From Mucilaginibacter limnophilus (lineage in GTDB: Bacteria; Bacteroidota; Bacteroidia; Sphingobacteriales; Sphingobacteriaceae): a stretch of DNA of 64,000 bases. The DNA lies in contig NZ_SACK01000002.1 in NCBI RefSeq assembly GCF_004005815.1, positions 930,001 through 994,000 on the forward strand, given 5' to 3'. A program made the translations under genes and the position numbers. Under the pieces are notes generated by a model. It had not been told where the DNA came from. It saw nothing but the letters and a program-made list of their open reading frames with translations, and made no database searches. Shown piece after piece: positions 51,830 through 60,983 of the stretch (position 1 is its first letter; every line of letters begins with the position of its first letter).

Positions 51830-52012
51830 TTACGCGCTGGAAGACGGACTGCTGCAGGTCAGAAAGACGTGCGTGCGGGTGCTGAAGTCGTAAATACTTT
51901 GCTTGTTTTTGTCATTAGGCCTACTGTAATCTTTTAAAAAAGATATCAACAACTGATGTGTAAGCGGCTGCGATCCATGAGCTCTAATCAGCCGAGTGAC
52001 GTCCATAAGCAT
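51830..52012 (-). pseudogene. Remnant of an AbiEi-like (type IV antitoxin) winged-helix protein
   Basis: The first about 35 codons from the ATG at 52012 read LIRAHGSQPLTHQLLISFLK then DYSRPNDK. This matches the N-terminal winged-helix start that I associate with AbiEi-family antitoxin-domain proteins in Bacteroidota (normally about 200 aa). After PNDK the frame becomes Ser/Thr-rich and unlike the family, so the gene is broken. No AbiEii toxin gene is next to it. A 15-bp palindrome lies just upstream. Confidence 0.45.
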
Positions 52013-52023
52013 ATGTAAAAAAT

Positions 52024-52060
52024 TGAATAGATAATCGATAAACTTTCGATTATCTATTCA
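52024..52060. promoter_or_regulatory. Palindrome upstream of the antitoxin remnant
   Basis: TGAATAGATAATCGA (52024-52038) pairs perfectly with 52046-52060 around a 7-nt loop. It is 12 bases before the remnant's start codon. AbiEi proteins are known to repress their own promoters through inverted repeats, so an operator role is plausible. Confidence 0.6.
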
Positions 52061-52270
52061 TTAAATTACAAAAGGGAAATTGTTATTAATTATACTGATT
52101 TGCGTCAAGCATCATTTCGACAATACCGTCTGCGTTACGATCAGAAGGTACAAGTCCTGCAATTCACCCCTAATCTCCGTGCAATTGACGATCTGAACTA
52201 CATCCAATATTTCTCCCTCAATCTAGCTGGATTTTAGGGCGTCTTTCGTTATTGTTTCAAGACTAGCGTC
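52061..52270. other. Intergenic stretch with a coding-like tail
   Basis: On the + strand an open frame of about 50 codons (including DLRQASFRQYRLRYDQKVQV) ends at a TAG near 52238. It has no start codon and no family that I recognise. It may be the end of a gene whose front was deleted at the palindrome. Confidence 0.3.
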
Positions 52271-52508
52271 TTACGCCTTAGTTATTATTATATAATTATT
52301 TTGCTCAGCATAGTCATATCTTTCGTTAAATAACTTTTTCAATGCCATTGCTACCGGCTGGTTACTGATATTGATGCTGACAAGGCTGTCCTTGTTTAGG
52401 ATTCTTGTATGAAAAATAAAAACCAGCCTGTTTGCTTATCTCGCTAAGCACTGCAGCCAGTCTTTCCTCCCGGCCAATGACAATATTTTCAGGTTTAAAA
52501 TTGATCAT
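52271..52508 (-). pseudogene. STN-domain remnant (TonB receptor or FecR-system protein)
   Basis: From an ATG at 52508 the minus strand reads EERLAAVLSEISKQAGFYFS. After a one-base shift it continues ILNKDSLVSINISNQPVAMA, then LKKLFNERYDYAEQNNYIII before a stop at 52271. This is the secretin/TonB short N-terminal (STN) domain found at the front of Bacteroidota TonB receptors. Both the frameshift and the absence of any receptor after it show a decayed fragment. Confidence 0.65.
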
Positions 52509-52630
52509 CTATCTAAGACAGTCCCGTGTGATGTGGGAGGGGAAGAAACGTTTCCATATGTAGCTTAACGGAGATACATGCCATCATCAATACGGCCTAT
52601 TTTGCTAATATAATTAGTAAAATAAGGTAA

Positions 52631-53248
52631 ATGTTTGTATATTCGCGTATGAGCGATAACAACACCATACTTCAGATCAGCGCCTTTGCAGGACTGGCCG
52701 GCGCGTTACTTACCCAGGTGCTCACCGGAACATTCACTTATCTTAATGACCGGCGTAAGCAGAAAAACGATGTCCGGAATCAGTACCGCTCCAGAATGGT
52801 TGAAGTGGGGGAGAGCTTTTATTTCATGAACGGGGAACTGATGTCTATGATCAAGAAAAATATCGCTTACTGGACAAACCGCCGTGACGACCGCAGTCTA
52901 ACAACTCTTCAATACTTAAAAAATGAGATGGAGGAGCTCGATGCCTATCAGAATAAACTGAACACAGAGAACTGGAAGTACAATTTAGCCAGCATCTATT
53001 TTGACTTGCCCTTCACTATGCAGGAAATGCTGGAGACAAACCGGACCTCTCATCAGCTTTATCTGAAAGTGCTGGACCTGTCAGATCATATCCGGAATTC
53101 ACCAAGTGAAGAAACCGAAACCTTATTCAAAACGTACCATCTGGCGGTTTTTGACCTATGCACACATTATGACAAGCTATATCACCGGATGGAGCAAAAC
53201 ATGCATGCTGTTAAAAGTCAGTTATTGACCGGTTTCTTCAAAGCCTGA
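52631..53248 (+). CDS. Hypothetical protein with one N-terminal membrane helix
   Basis: 205 aa (a start at the seventh codon, MSDNNTILQISAF, is also possible). One hydrophobic segment (ILQISAFAGLAGALLTQVLTG) is followed by a helical, charged cytoplasmic body (YLNDRRKQKNDVRNQYRSRMVEVGE and MEQNMHAVKSQLL). No family recognised. Its end overlaps the convergent transposase gene by 31 nt, so the insertion may have replaced its original C-terminus. Confidence 0.6.
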   Translation: MFVYSRMSDNNTILQISAFAGLAGALLTQVLTGTFTYLNDRRKQKNDVRNQYRSRMVEVGESFYFMNGELMSMIKKNIAYWTNRRDDRSLTTLQYLKNEMEELDAYQNKLNTENWKYNLASIYFDLPFTMQEMLETNRTSHQLYLKVLDLSDHIRNSPSEETETLFKTYHLAVFDLCTHYDKLYHRMEQNMHAVKSQLLTGFFKA

Positions 53249-54816
53249 CTTTTCTTTTTTCCATTAAACCTTACCCTTGGGTCTTTACAGTTTTGGTCGG
53301 GGCTGAATTTAGCAGGAACGAGTTCTTTTCCCCAGATACGTTTTCCGGCGCGTTTCGGATATTTAAGATAGTAGGCATTCCGCTCCGAAAAGTAGCGGTC
53401 TATCGCCTGTTTACAATCATCGGCACCCTTATAGTCGCTATTGTGCAGTACCGCTTTTGCCAAACCACTGAATACCGATTCGATCACATTCAGAAACTGC
53501 GCGGAAGCAGGTAAGGGCGCCAGTTCGACGGCAGGTGTGCCATGTTCTTTACGATATGCCCTGGCGCTTACTTCTTTGATCCGTTCTTTCAGTTTACTGG
53601 ACGCATGCCAGCTCGCGGCATCCCAGGATAAATAGATTTTCCTCATGCCCCGGTATTGCTCAATAAGTACTTCCATCAGTTTGATCATTTCATCAGTATT
53701 CTTGGCACGGGAGTAAAAATGCGTAACCTGGTTTGTTGTTAATTCGAGTGCAGCGGTACAGATAATATACGCTTTAGCCTTTTGATGCGCTTTGACTGTC
53801 TTTTGTTCACCAGGTTCTGTATACGACCAACCCACTTTTGCCCTGATGCCGCAGGAACCCATTTCATCGATCGAGAAAAAACGGTCGTCGGGTTTCAGGT
53901 TGTTCAGTATGGAGGTGATCTTATCCAGTTTTTCCCTGAATTTCGGATCCGGGCTGGTCAGGACTTCCTTGGCTTTACGAAACCGGTAACCTTGCCGTTG
54001 CAGATAATTCCAAACCGTACTGCGCGTTAATACAACACCATACACTTTGCTGTACACCGCTGCCAGATCTTCTGTTCGCCACGATGTCCGGTTAATGCCA
54101 TATAGTGATGGCGATTGATGAATAAGCGCATTGAGGTTCTTTATTTTCTGCTCAACTTCTTTCTGTTTTTCGTCATTTAGCGTCCATGGTTTTCTCAGTA
54201 ATCCAGCAATACCGCGTAATTTAAAAATGGCCACCCACTGTTCAACCGTGTCCAGATGAACTTCCACTTTGTCTGCCACCTCCCGCAGACACCTGCCGTC
54301 AAATGATTCCTGGATCACCACCGCTTTCTGCCAGTTACGATGATCGGTCGACTTTCTCCATTCGTTCAGTATCTGTTGATCTGCCTCATGAATATATTTA
54401 ACCCGGCTGTTATAAAATTCGTTGATATTGTTGTCCTTTCTCCATTTCGCATAAATATTATTAAACTGACTTTCGGAATACTTACAGATATATTTTAGTT
54501 GATAGCTCCTAAAGAGATTTGCTGCGGTAAGGCGTTTATGCGGGTCTGAAGCGACCAGTTCCGGCAGCGCGGCGATCAGTTCATCGTAAGCGCCGATACG
54601 CGGCATTTTACCATAATCCCGTTTTAAAAAGAAGCGCATGTTTGAAAGCTGATCCGGATAAAGCGTTTTAATAATCTCAAATTCGTTTATCCAGTTCCTG
54701 ACAGTGCTGCAGCTCAGGTTCAGCTTTATTGAAATCTGGCGCGGGTTAAGTTTCCCTTCAATAAAAAGCCGCCTGATCGCGCATATCTTAACTTTAGGAA
54801 TGGCGTTGCATAACAT
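53218..54816 (-). CDS. IS630-family transposase
   Basis: 532 aa, longer than the usual 340-400 aa. N-terminal helix-turn-helix (GKLNPRQISIKLNLSCSTVRNWI), then a second HTH (CLREVADKVEVHLDTVEQWV) and the IS630 HTH (GVVLTRSTVWNYLQRQGYRFRKAKEVLTSPDP). The catalytic triad is visible: Asp317 in FFSIDEMGS, Asp399 in YLSWDAASW, Glu446 in FLNVIESVFSGL. It appears intact. I could not identify terminal inverted repeats at either side by eye. The second N-terminal domain distinguishes it from short IS630 elements. Confidence 0.85.
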   Translation of the reverse strand: MLCNAIPKVKICAIRRLFIEGKLNPRQISIKLNLSCSTVRNWINEFEIIKTLYPDQLSNMRFFLKRDYGKMPRIGAYDELIAALPELVASDPHKRLTAANLFRSYQLKYICKYSESQFNNIYAKWRKDNNINEFYNSRVKYIHEADQQILNEWRKSTDHRNWQKAVVIQESFDGRCLREVADKVEVHLDTVEQWVAIFKLRGIAGLLRKPWTLNDEKQKEVEQKIKNLNALIHQSPSLYGINRTSWRTEDLAAVYSKVYGVVLTRSTVWNYLQRQGYRFRKAKEVLTSPDPKFREKLDKITSILNNLKPDDRFFSIDEMGSCGIRAKVGWSYTEPGEQKTVKAHQKAKAYIICTAALELTTNQVTHFYSRAKNTDEMIKLMEVLIEQYRGMRKIYLSWDAASWHASSKLKERIKEVSARAYRKEHGTPAVELAPLPASAQFLNVIESVFSGLAKAVLHNSDYKGADDCKQAIDRYFSERNAYYLKYPKRAGKRIWGKELVPAKFSPDQNCKDPRVRFNGKKKSQALKKPVNN

Positions 54817-54867
54817 GACAACAAGCGTATAGCAATACTACAGTCTGAAGACGATTAAGTTCATAAA

Positions 54868-57800
54868 TCAGTGAAAGTTCCGTCCCTTATGAAAGGCATC
54901 CGCCGGCTTGGTCGTCTCGTCCCCGCGCGTCAGGGTCTGCGGCAGATCTGCTGCTGTAGTCAGGGTGCTAAGCAAAGCCGTCAGGTTGAAACATTGTCGT
55001 ACCACCAGGTGTTTTACGCCATTGGCGACCTGTAATTTACCTGCGACCATCAATAACTTGGATTGTACAATTTCTTTTCTATAGCGATCAAACAAAGCTT
55101 GCCAGACCACTACGTTTGCTGAGCCGGTCTCATCTTCCAGCGTCATGAACAAAACGCCTTTGGCCGTTCCCGGCCGTTGCCGCACGGTGATCAGCCCGGC
55201 CAGCCGCACGAAATCGCCGTCCTTGTAGTGTTCCAGGTCACGCACCCGTACGTTTCCTAAACGCGTTAACTGGCTGCGCAATAAACCTACGGGATGGTCT
55301 TTCAGCGACAGGCCGGTCGAAACGTAATCCTGCACGACATGCTCGCCGCGCGTCATCAGCGGCAGGGGCACCGAATTTTCCAAAACCGTTTCTGATACCT
55401 GCCCGTCAAACAGACCAATAGGGCGGTCTGCCAGTGCCGAGATCTCCCAAAGCGCCATGCGCCGGTCAGCGCCCAGGGACCGGAACGCATCCGCGTCCGC
55501 CAGTTTTTCCAGCGCAGCTTCCGCAACCCCTGCCGCCCGCAACTGGTCGATGTGCTGGTAACCGCCATCCCGCAGGGTGACCAGCGTCAGCATATCCTCT
55601 TCCCGCAGGCCTTTCACTTGCCGGAAACCCAGCCGTACGGCGAAGTATTTTCCGCCTTTTTGTTCCAGCGTGTTATCCCATTCCGAGTAGTTGACATCCA
55701 CCGGCAAAACCAGTACGCCATGCCGCTCCGCGTCCTGGACGATCTGCGCCGGCTGGTAAAAACCCATGGGCTGGCTGTTCAGCAGCGCCGCGCAGAAGAC
55801 ATCCGGGTAATGGCACTTCAGCCAGGAAGAAACGTACACCAACAAAGCGAAGGAGGCAGCATGACTTTCCGGAAAGCCATAGCCCTCAAAGCCCTGCAGC
55901 TGTTTGAATATCCGGCGAGCGAAGGCTTCCTCATACCCACGGGCTGTCATGCCCTCGACCAGCTTCTTTTCATAGATATGCAGCTTGCCGTTGGCCTTAA
56001 AAGAGGCCATGCTGCGGCGCAACTGGTCGGCTTCTCCGGGTGTGAACCCCGCCGCCACAATGGCAATCTCCATAGCCTGTTCCTGAAACAAGGGCACACC
56101 TAAAGTTCTTTTCAGGATTTTTTCTAACTCAGGTTTTGGGTAGTCAGGATCTTCTTCCTTGTTGCGCCGCCGGAGGTAGGGGTGCACCATATCGCCTTGT
56201 ATCGGCCCCGGCCGGACAATGGCCACTTCGATGACCAGGTCATAAAACTCCCGGGGTTTCAGGCGCGGCAGCATAGACATCTGCGCACGGCTTTCGATCT
56301 GGAACACGCCGATAGTATCCGCCCGGCAGATCATATCATAAACCTTGGGGTCATCCTGCGGAACGGTTGCCAGCGTCCACTGCTCGCCATAATGCTGCAG
56401 CACCAGGTCAAACGCTTTGCGGATCATGGTCAGCATACCCAGCCCCAGCACATCTACTTTCAGGATGCGGAGGTCCTCGAGGTCATCTTTGTTCCATTCC
56501 ACCTGCGTACGGGCTTCCATGCGCGCGTTCATGACCGGGCACAGATCGGATAGCCTGCCCTCGGTGATCACAAAGCCGCCGGTATGCTGGCCCAGCTGCC
56601 GGGGAAAACCGATCAGCTGGCTGGTTAACTGCAGGACTTTATAAATCAGCGGGTCATTAGGGTTCAGTCCCTGTTCGCGTAACCGCTTTTCATCAAAGCC
56701 TTCCTCGGAAAAGTCCCAGATGGTAGCGCCGATGCGTTTGATGGTGTCTTCGGACAAGCCCATCGCTTTCCCTGTATCCCGGATGGCGCCTTTGTGCCGT
56801 TCCTGCGTCACCGTAGCGACGATGGCGGCCCGGTCACGCCCGTAATCATGGTAAATGAACTGGATGATCTCTTCACGCCGTTCATGCTCAAAGTCCACAT
56901 CGATGTCGGGCCATTCGTCACGCGCTTCGGACATAAAGCGGGAAAACAACAGCCTGGATTTATCCGGATTTACGGCGGTGATACCGAGACAGAAACAAAC
57001 AGTGGAGTTCGCCGCCGAACCGCGGCCCTGGTGCAGGATACCCCAGTCCTCAGCCTGCTGCGTATAACGATGAACACGTAAAAAGTACCAGGCCAGTTTA
57101 CGCCCCTCAATAAATTGCAGTTCAAAGACGATCTGTTTCCGGTGCTTTTCGGGTACCGGGTCACCGAAATATTTTTTTGCGCCTTCCCAGGTCAGTCTTT
57201 CCAGCCGCTGCTGGGCAGTCAGGCCATCCACCAGTTTTTCTTCCGGTTCGAGATATGTTAATTCGTCCAATGAAAACGTACAGGAATCTGCAATAAACAG
57301 CGAACGCTCCAACGCGTCCGGGTAAGACCGGAACAGCCGGTACACTTCCTCTATAGGCTTTAAGAACCTTTCGGCATTGGGATGCAGCTTAAACCCTGCC
57401 GTATGGATGGTGCATTTCTCGCGGATACAGGTCAGCACATCCTGTAACTCCCGGCGTTCAGAAAGATGGTAATAGACATCACCTGTCGCTACCAGGGGAA
57501 CGCCGGTCTCTGCTAAGCGGAACAGCCGCTTGGCGTCCTGTCCCTGGTAATTAAAGGAGGCGGCCATAAAAAGGGATCTGCCGAACTGTTTTTTATATTC
57601 CGCCAAATCACTGATAAATCCGGGATCCAGCTCAAAACGTGTAGTCAGCTTTTCGGGAGGCACTGCAACTAATAATATGCCCTCGGCATGGGTGTAAACA
57701 TCTTTTTTATACAGCTCGCACTTGCCTTTCTCTGTCCTGAGATTACCCAGCGTGAGCAAAGCGGACAAACGTGCATAGGCAGCATGATCTGTTGGGTAAG

Positions 57801-58029
57801 CCAGTAAACTGGCACCGTCCATTAAATCCAGGCGGCAGGCCGGTATGAACCGGATGCCGGCTTTTTTTGCTGCCATGTGTGCCCGGACGATGCCCGCAAG
57901 TGAATTCCGGTCGGTAATGGCGATGGCTGAGTAGCCTAAAGCGGCCGCCTGTCCCACGAGTTCTTCCGGGTGCGAGCCGCCGCGCAAAAAGCTGAAGTTT
58001 GAAGTAACCTGAAGTTCTGAATACTGCAT
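54868..58029 (-). CDS. dnaE2: Error-prone DNA polymerase DnaE2 (ImuC)
   Basis: 1053 aa. PHP domain at the N-terminus (SELQVTSNFSFLRGGSHPEELV). The polymerase palm contains PDIDVDF with Asp375, Asp377 and Asp379. The helix-hairpin-helix region follows (FRQVKGLREED), then a C-terminal OB fold (VRLAGLITVRQRPGTAKGVLFMTLEDETG). The motif LKDHPVGLLR is typical of DnaE2 rather than DnaE1. It is the catalytic subunit of the SOS mutasome, working with ImuA and ImuB, and is encoded 14 nt downstream of imuB. Confidence 0.95.
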   Translation of the reverse strand: MQYSELQVTSNFSFLRGGSHPEELVGQAAALGYSAIAITDRNSLAGIVRAHMAAKKAGIRFIPACRLDLMDGASLLAYPTDHAAYARLSALLTLGNLRTEKGKCELYKKDVYTHAEGILLVAVPPEKLTTRFELDPGFISDLAEYKKQFGRSLFMAASFNYQGQDAKRLFRLAETGVPLVATGDVYYHLSERRELQDVLTCIREKCTIHTAGFKLHPNAERFLKPIEEVYRLFRSYPDALERSLFIADSCTFSLDELTYLEPEEKLVDGLTAQQRLERLTWEGAKKYFGDPVPEKHRKQIVFELQFIEGRKLAWYFLRVHRYTQQAEDWGILHQGRGSAANSTVCFCLGITAVNPDKSRLLFSRFMSEARDEWPDIDVDFEHERREEIIQFIYHDYGRDRAAIVATVTQERHKGAIRDTGKAMGLSEDTIKRIGATIWDFSEEGFDEKRLREQGLNPNDPLIYKVLQLTSQLIGFPRQLGQHTGGFVITEGRLSDLCPVMNARMEARTQVEWNKDDLEDLRILKVDVLGLGMLTMIRKAFDLVLQHYGEQWTLATVPQDDPKVYDMICRADTIGVFQIESRAQMSMLPRLKPREFYDLVIEVAIVRPGPIQGDMVHPYLRRRNKEEDPDYPKPELEKILKRTLGVPLFQEQAMEIAIVAAGFTPGEADQLRRSMASFKANGKLHIYEKKLVEGMTARGYEEAFARRIFKQLQGFEGYGFPESHAASFALLVYVSSWLKCHYPDVFCAALLNSQPMGFYQPAQIVQDAERHGVLVLPVDVNYSEWDNTLEQKGGKYFAVRLGFRQVKGLREEDMLTLVTLRDGGYQHIDQLRAAGVAEAALEKLADADAFRSLGADRRMALWEISALADRPIGLFDGQVSETVLENSVPLPLMTRGEHVVQDYVSTGLSLKDHPVGLLRSQLTRLGNVRVRDLEHYKDGDFVRLAGLITVRQRPGTAKGVLFMTLEDETGSANVVVWQALFDRYRKEIVQSKLLMVAGKLQVANGVKHLVVRQCFNLTALLSTLTTAADLPQTLTRGDETTKPADAFHKGRNFH

Positions 58030-58043
58030 AAGACGTTGACTGT

Positions 58044-59540
58044 TTAAGCAAAATAACCATGCAAATACCAGCGCGTATCGTTGCCGTCATAGTGGCCTGA
58101 GCGAAATACCCAGTAGCGCTGTCCGAGATCATCTTCGACCAGGTAATAGTCCCGGTGTTCACCACTGTCCTGCCACCATTCGCGACCGATGCGTTCAGGG
58201 CCATCCGCTTTAATGACCGTATGCCGTTTACCCTTATGGACAAATACTTTTGGCGGGTGATCCGGAACCAGCGCCATCACCTCGATGGGTTCCGGCGCCG
58301 GTAATAACCGTATCGGCCGCATGACCTGCGGCCAGGCAGTCCCGGGTTGTTCATCCAATGAAGTGGCCAGCCTTACCGAACGTTCCGGCCAGTAATGTTC
58401 AGCGGGCAGGAAACGCCGGATGGCCTGCGCCCCGACGCGCCCTGAGATCCGGTCCAGCAGTTCGGTCAGGGAGGTATCGCCCAGACCCTTTGCCTCCGCC
58501 CAGAGCTGTTCCTGCACGGTCTCCATGGGTTCGACCCGGGTTGCCTCAAGCACGAACAGTTCAATGCCCAGGGCGGGTTCGATCTTGCTGACCTGTAATT
58601 GAAATAAGCGCATCAGGTGGGAAACGCTGTGGGAGCCTTTTGTGGTTGAAATACCCACCTGTAGCTTACGCCCGTCGATACGGTGGCATTTCAGGAAAGC
58701 TTTGCGCAGGCCCGTGCCTTCGGTTTGTAACCGGGAACATAAAGCGGTCAATAGTTTTTCCATGGCCAGTTCAATACCCGGTGCCGTACGGACGGGTTCC
58801 AGGCAGGGGAGGCGTTCACTATAGGGCACCGGCGGCACCAACGCTTCCCGGTATTCTTCCACGCGCCCGAGCGCCTGATCAATGCGCAATAATAACCCCT
58901 GGCCGAAACGCCGCCGTAATACAGATGACGGCAATTGAAGTAGGGGCCCGATGCTACGGAAACCCAACTTCTGTAGCCTGTCCAGTACTTCAGGCTCCAG
59001 TCGTAAAGCTGCGAGTGGTAAAGGCGAAATCGCCGCTGCCTGGCCGCCGCAGGTCACGATAGGCCGCTTTTGCCCAAATTGAGCGACGGCCCAGGCTGCA
59101 CCGATGGTATCGGCAATCGCAGCCCGCGCATCAAAGCCTGAAGAACGAAGTTTCAATACGATGGTGCTCAGGTATTCCCGTTCGCCGCTCCAAAGATGCG
59201 CGCAGCCGGTAATATCCAGGATTAGCTTATCAGGCAGGTCTATGGAAACGATGGGGGTATAGCGGATACAGCCCAGACCCAGCAGCCTTAATAGTTTAAC
59301 AGCCTGACCGGGTATTTCGTCCATAACCACCAGGTCGCTGGTCGCGGCCCGTGCATCGGCAACCGCCATGCCGGAAAAGGCACCTTCGCGTTCGGCCAGA
59401 TCACTGGCCGCAACAATGACCATGCGGTTCTTGTGCGGAGCGGCGAGCACAAAAGGCACATCTCTCAGTTCAGGCCGGCGCCGCGCCAGCCCGTCCGTCA
59501 GTAAATGCCGGAACCAGATCGCCATAAAACGCTTTTGCAT
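58044..59540 (-). CDS. imuB: ImuB, inactive Y-family polymerase-like protein
   Basis: 498 aa starting MQKRFMAIWFRHL. It has the Y-family fold (GAFSGMAVADARAATSDLVV, IVSIDLPDKLILDITGCAHLWSGE, LQKLGFRSIGPLLQLPSSVLRRRFG). The catalytic acidic residues of active Y polymerases (first DxD and SxDE) are replaced (FRHL; SIDLPDK), as expected for ImuB. It bridges ImuA, DnaE2 and the beta clamp in translesion synthesis. Three nt after imuA and 14 nt before dnaE2. Confidence 0.9.
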   Translation of the reverse strand: MQKRFMAIWFRHLLTDGLARRRPELRDVPFVLAAPHKNRMVIVAASDLAEREGAFSGMAVADARAATSDLVVMDEIPGQAVKLLRLLGLGCIRYTPIVSIDLPDKLILDITGCAHLWSGEREYLSTIVLKLRSSGFDARAAIADTIGAAWAVAQFGQKRPIVTCGGQAAAISPLPLAALRLEPEVLDRLQKLGFRSIGPLLQLPSSVLRRRFGQGLLLRIDQALGRVEEYREALVPPVPYSERLPCLEPVRTAPGIELAMEKLLTALCSRLQTEGTGLRKAFLKCHRIDGRKLQVGISTTKGSHSVSHLMRLFQLQVSKIEPALGIELFVLEATRVEPMETVQEQLWAEAKGLGDTSLTELLDRISGRVGAQAIRRFLPAEHYWPERSVRLATSLDEQPGTAWPQVMRPIRLLPAPEPIEVMALVPDHPPKVFVHKGKRHTVIKADGPERIGREWWQDSGEHRDYYLVEDDLGQRYWVFRSGHYDGNDTRWYLHGYFA

Positions 59541-59543
59541 CGC

Positions 59544-60260
59544 TCAACCCACCTGCCTTTCTTCCTGAATACCCATTTCTGTTACCGGTACGAACCGCCC
59601 GTCCTGCCATTCCAGAACCCAGCTGCCTGTCTGCCCGTTCCGGACCTTCAGCAGATCGACCTGCCAGCGCAAAAAGCCCGGGCCTGGTAATCCATCTAGG
59701 TCAGCGCTGGGCAGGGACCGTACCTGCCAGCGTGCAGCACAGGCAGTTGAACCCAGTTTCCCTGCGTTCCGCAGCACAAACCCGGTGACCCTGCTGTGTT
59801 CCACAGCCAGCTGGAATCGCCGTGACTGCCGGAAATCCATCTCCCGCAGTTCGCAGACCACGGCGCTAAGCCCCGGGCATTTTAATGCTTCTTCCATGAC
59901 CCACAGGGTATCCTTGTCATTCATCAGGCTGATAAAGATCACCTGGTGCGGTTCGATACCAAAGGAAGACAGGGCAGGGGCGAACAAACGCCGGTCACGG
60001 CCGATCCAGACACAGACCCCGCCGGGTGGCATCAATGCGGATAATATACCCGAAACCAGCCCGCCCGAAGCCGCGGCCTGCTCACTGCTGGCGCAAACCA
60101 GTTCGTGCACGCTGCTTTTTGGAAATACACCGTTGGGAAAAACACTTTCCAGCGGTCCCAGTCCAAGCTGCGCACGCTGACCGCTCTGCGGCGGTTTGTA
60201 CCCTTCCCATTTCAGGAGATCCTGCCGCAGTTTGCTGATGATGTGTTTGTTTGTTTCCAT
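59544..60260 (-). CDS. imuA: ImuA (RecA/SulA-like mutasome subunit)
   Basis: 238 aa, RecA-like fold. FPNGVFPKSSVHELVCASSEQAAASGGLVSGILSAL resembles the nucleotide-binding region but without a clear Walker A lysine, as in ImuA. Later blocks: VWIGRDRRLFAPALSSFGIEPHQVIFIS and VVCELREMDFRQSRRFQLAVE. First gene of the imuA-imuB-dnaE2 cassette, with a recognisable promoter. No LexA box could be assigned with confidence. Confidence 0.88.
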   Translation of the reverse strand: METNKHIISKLRQDLLKWEGYKPPQSGQRAQLGLGPLESVFPNGVFPKSSVHELVCASSEQAAASGGLVSGILSALMPPGGVCVWIGRDRRLFAPALSSFGIEPHQVIFISLMNDKDTLWVMEEALKCPGLSAVVCELREMDFRQSRRFQLAVEHSRVTGFVLRNAGKLGSTACAARWQVRSLPSADLDGLPGPGFLRWQVDLLKVRNGQTGSWVLEWQDGRFVPVTEMGIQEERQVG

Positions 60261-60276
60261 GCCGGAATAAGTACTA

Positions 60277-60309
60277 CAAACATAATGCTAAAAATATTAG
60301 TAAATGAAA
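60277..60309 (-). promoter_or_regulatory. Promoter of the imuA-imuB-dnaE2 cassette
   Basis: On the minus strand TTTC (60309-60306), 21 nt, then TATGTTTG (60284-60277), a TAnnTTTG match. The ATG of imuA follows 16 bases later. Confidence 0.6.
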
Positions 60310-60377
60310 AAAAGCTTTAAACAATTTTGAATTGCCTGCCCCGGCAAACCATAACCTGTACAGGCTGTTGGGGATTT

Positions 60378-60678
60378 ATGAATGATCTGGATCGGTTTAT
60401 CAAAGCCCAGCAGCACAACTATGCGACCGCGTTGGCGGAAATTCGTAAGGGGCGTAAGCGCACACATTGGATGTGGTATATTTTTCCGCAGGTGGCCGGG
60501 CTTGGTCCCAGCGATATGTCCAAATTTTACGCGATCCGTAATCTGGAACAAGCAAAAGCTTATCTTGCACACCCGGTGCTGGGCAAACGACTGACCGGAA
60601 TCAGCCGGGCTTTGACGAGGTGCTGAAAAATATTATGACGGTAAACGGGATCCGGCCACGCTGGAACTGCTGTTATAA
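60378..60678 (+). pseudogene. Decaying DUF1810 protein gene
   Basis: The ATG at 60378 starts MNDLDRFIKAQQ, then RTHWMWYIFPQVAGLG and FYAIRNLEQAKAYLAHPVLG, the DUF1810 N-terminal two thirds. After SRALTR the frame stops (60626). Other frames then encode the family's C-terminus, DGKRDPATLELLL, up to a stop at 60678. About 40 residues are missing between the parts and at least one frameshift is present. The intact family length is about 140 aa. Confidence 0.75.
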
Positions 60679-60685
60679 AAACTTT

Positions 60686-60880
60686 TTACTGATAATGCTG
60701 CGGCGCATATTTGCGGGCGGTCATCAGGATGATGTTCAGGGCGGCAAGGCTAATGATTAACGCGATCATGATAATAGTTTTAAAGGTGAATACTGAACGA
60801 AACAGGCCAAAAAACAGGCCATAAGCCCCTATACGGGCGCTTTTTAAAGTTTGGAAACCCGGCTTGTCATTTATTATCAA
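60686..60880 (-). CDS. Small single-TM protein
   Basis: 64 aa: a basic N-terminus (KPGFQTLKSARIGAYGLFFG), then a hydrophobic helix (IIMIALIISLAALNIILM) and a short tail ARKYAPQHYQ. No family recognised. The reading frame is compact and ends next to the DUF1810 remnant. Moderate confidence that it is translated. Confidence 0.45.
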   Translation of the reverse strand: MIINDKPGFQTLKSARIGAYGLFFGLFRSVFTFKTIIMIALIISLAALNIILMTARKYAPQHYQ

Positions 60881-60983
60881 AACCGTATTGCACCTAAATA
60901 TTTGTTAAGAAATTTTTATTGGTCCCCTTACCTAAAACGGGAAACTGTGTCCAGTTCTTTCCCCGTTTTGTACCTTTGCGCAA

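Noticed and set aside
55552..56103. 183-codon plus-strand frame
   Set aside because: Antisense to dnaE2 in a GC-rich gene, where long antisense frames are expected.
58640..59062. 140-codon plus-strand frame
   Set aside because: Antisense to imuB, Arg/Pro-rich, no motifs.
60355..60364. CCTGTACAGG palindrome considered as a LexA box for the mutasome cassette
   Set aside because: It lies more than 90 bases upstream of imuA, beyond the predicted promoter, and does not match a LexA consensus I can vouch for.
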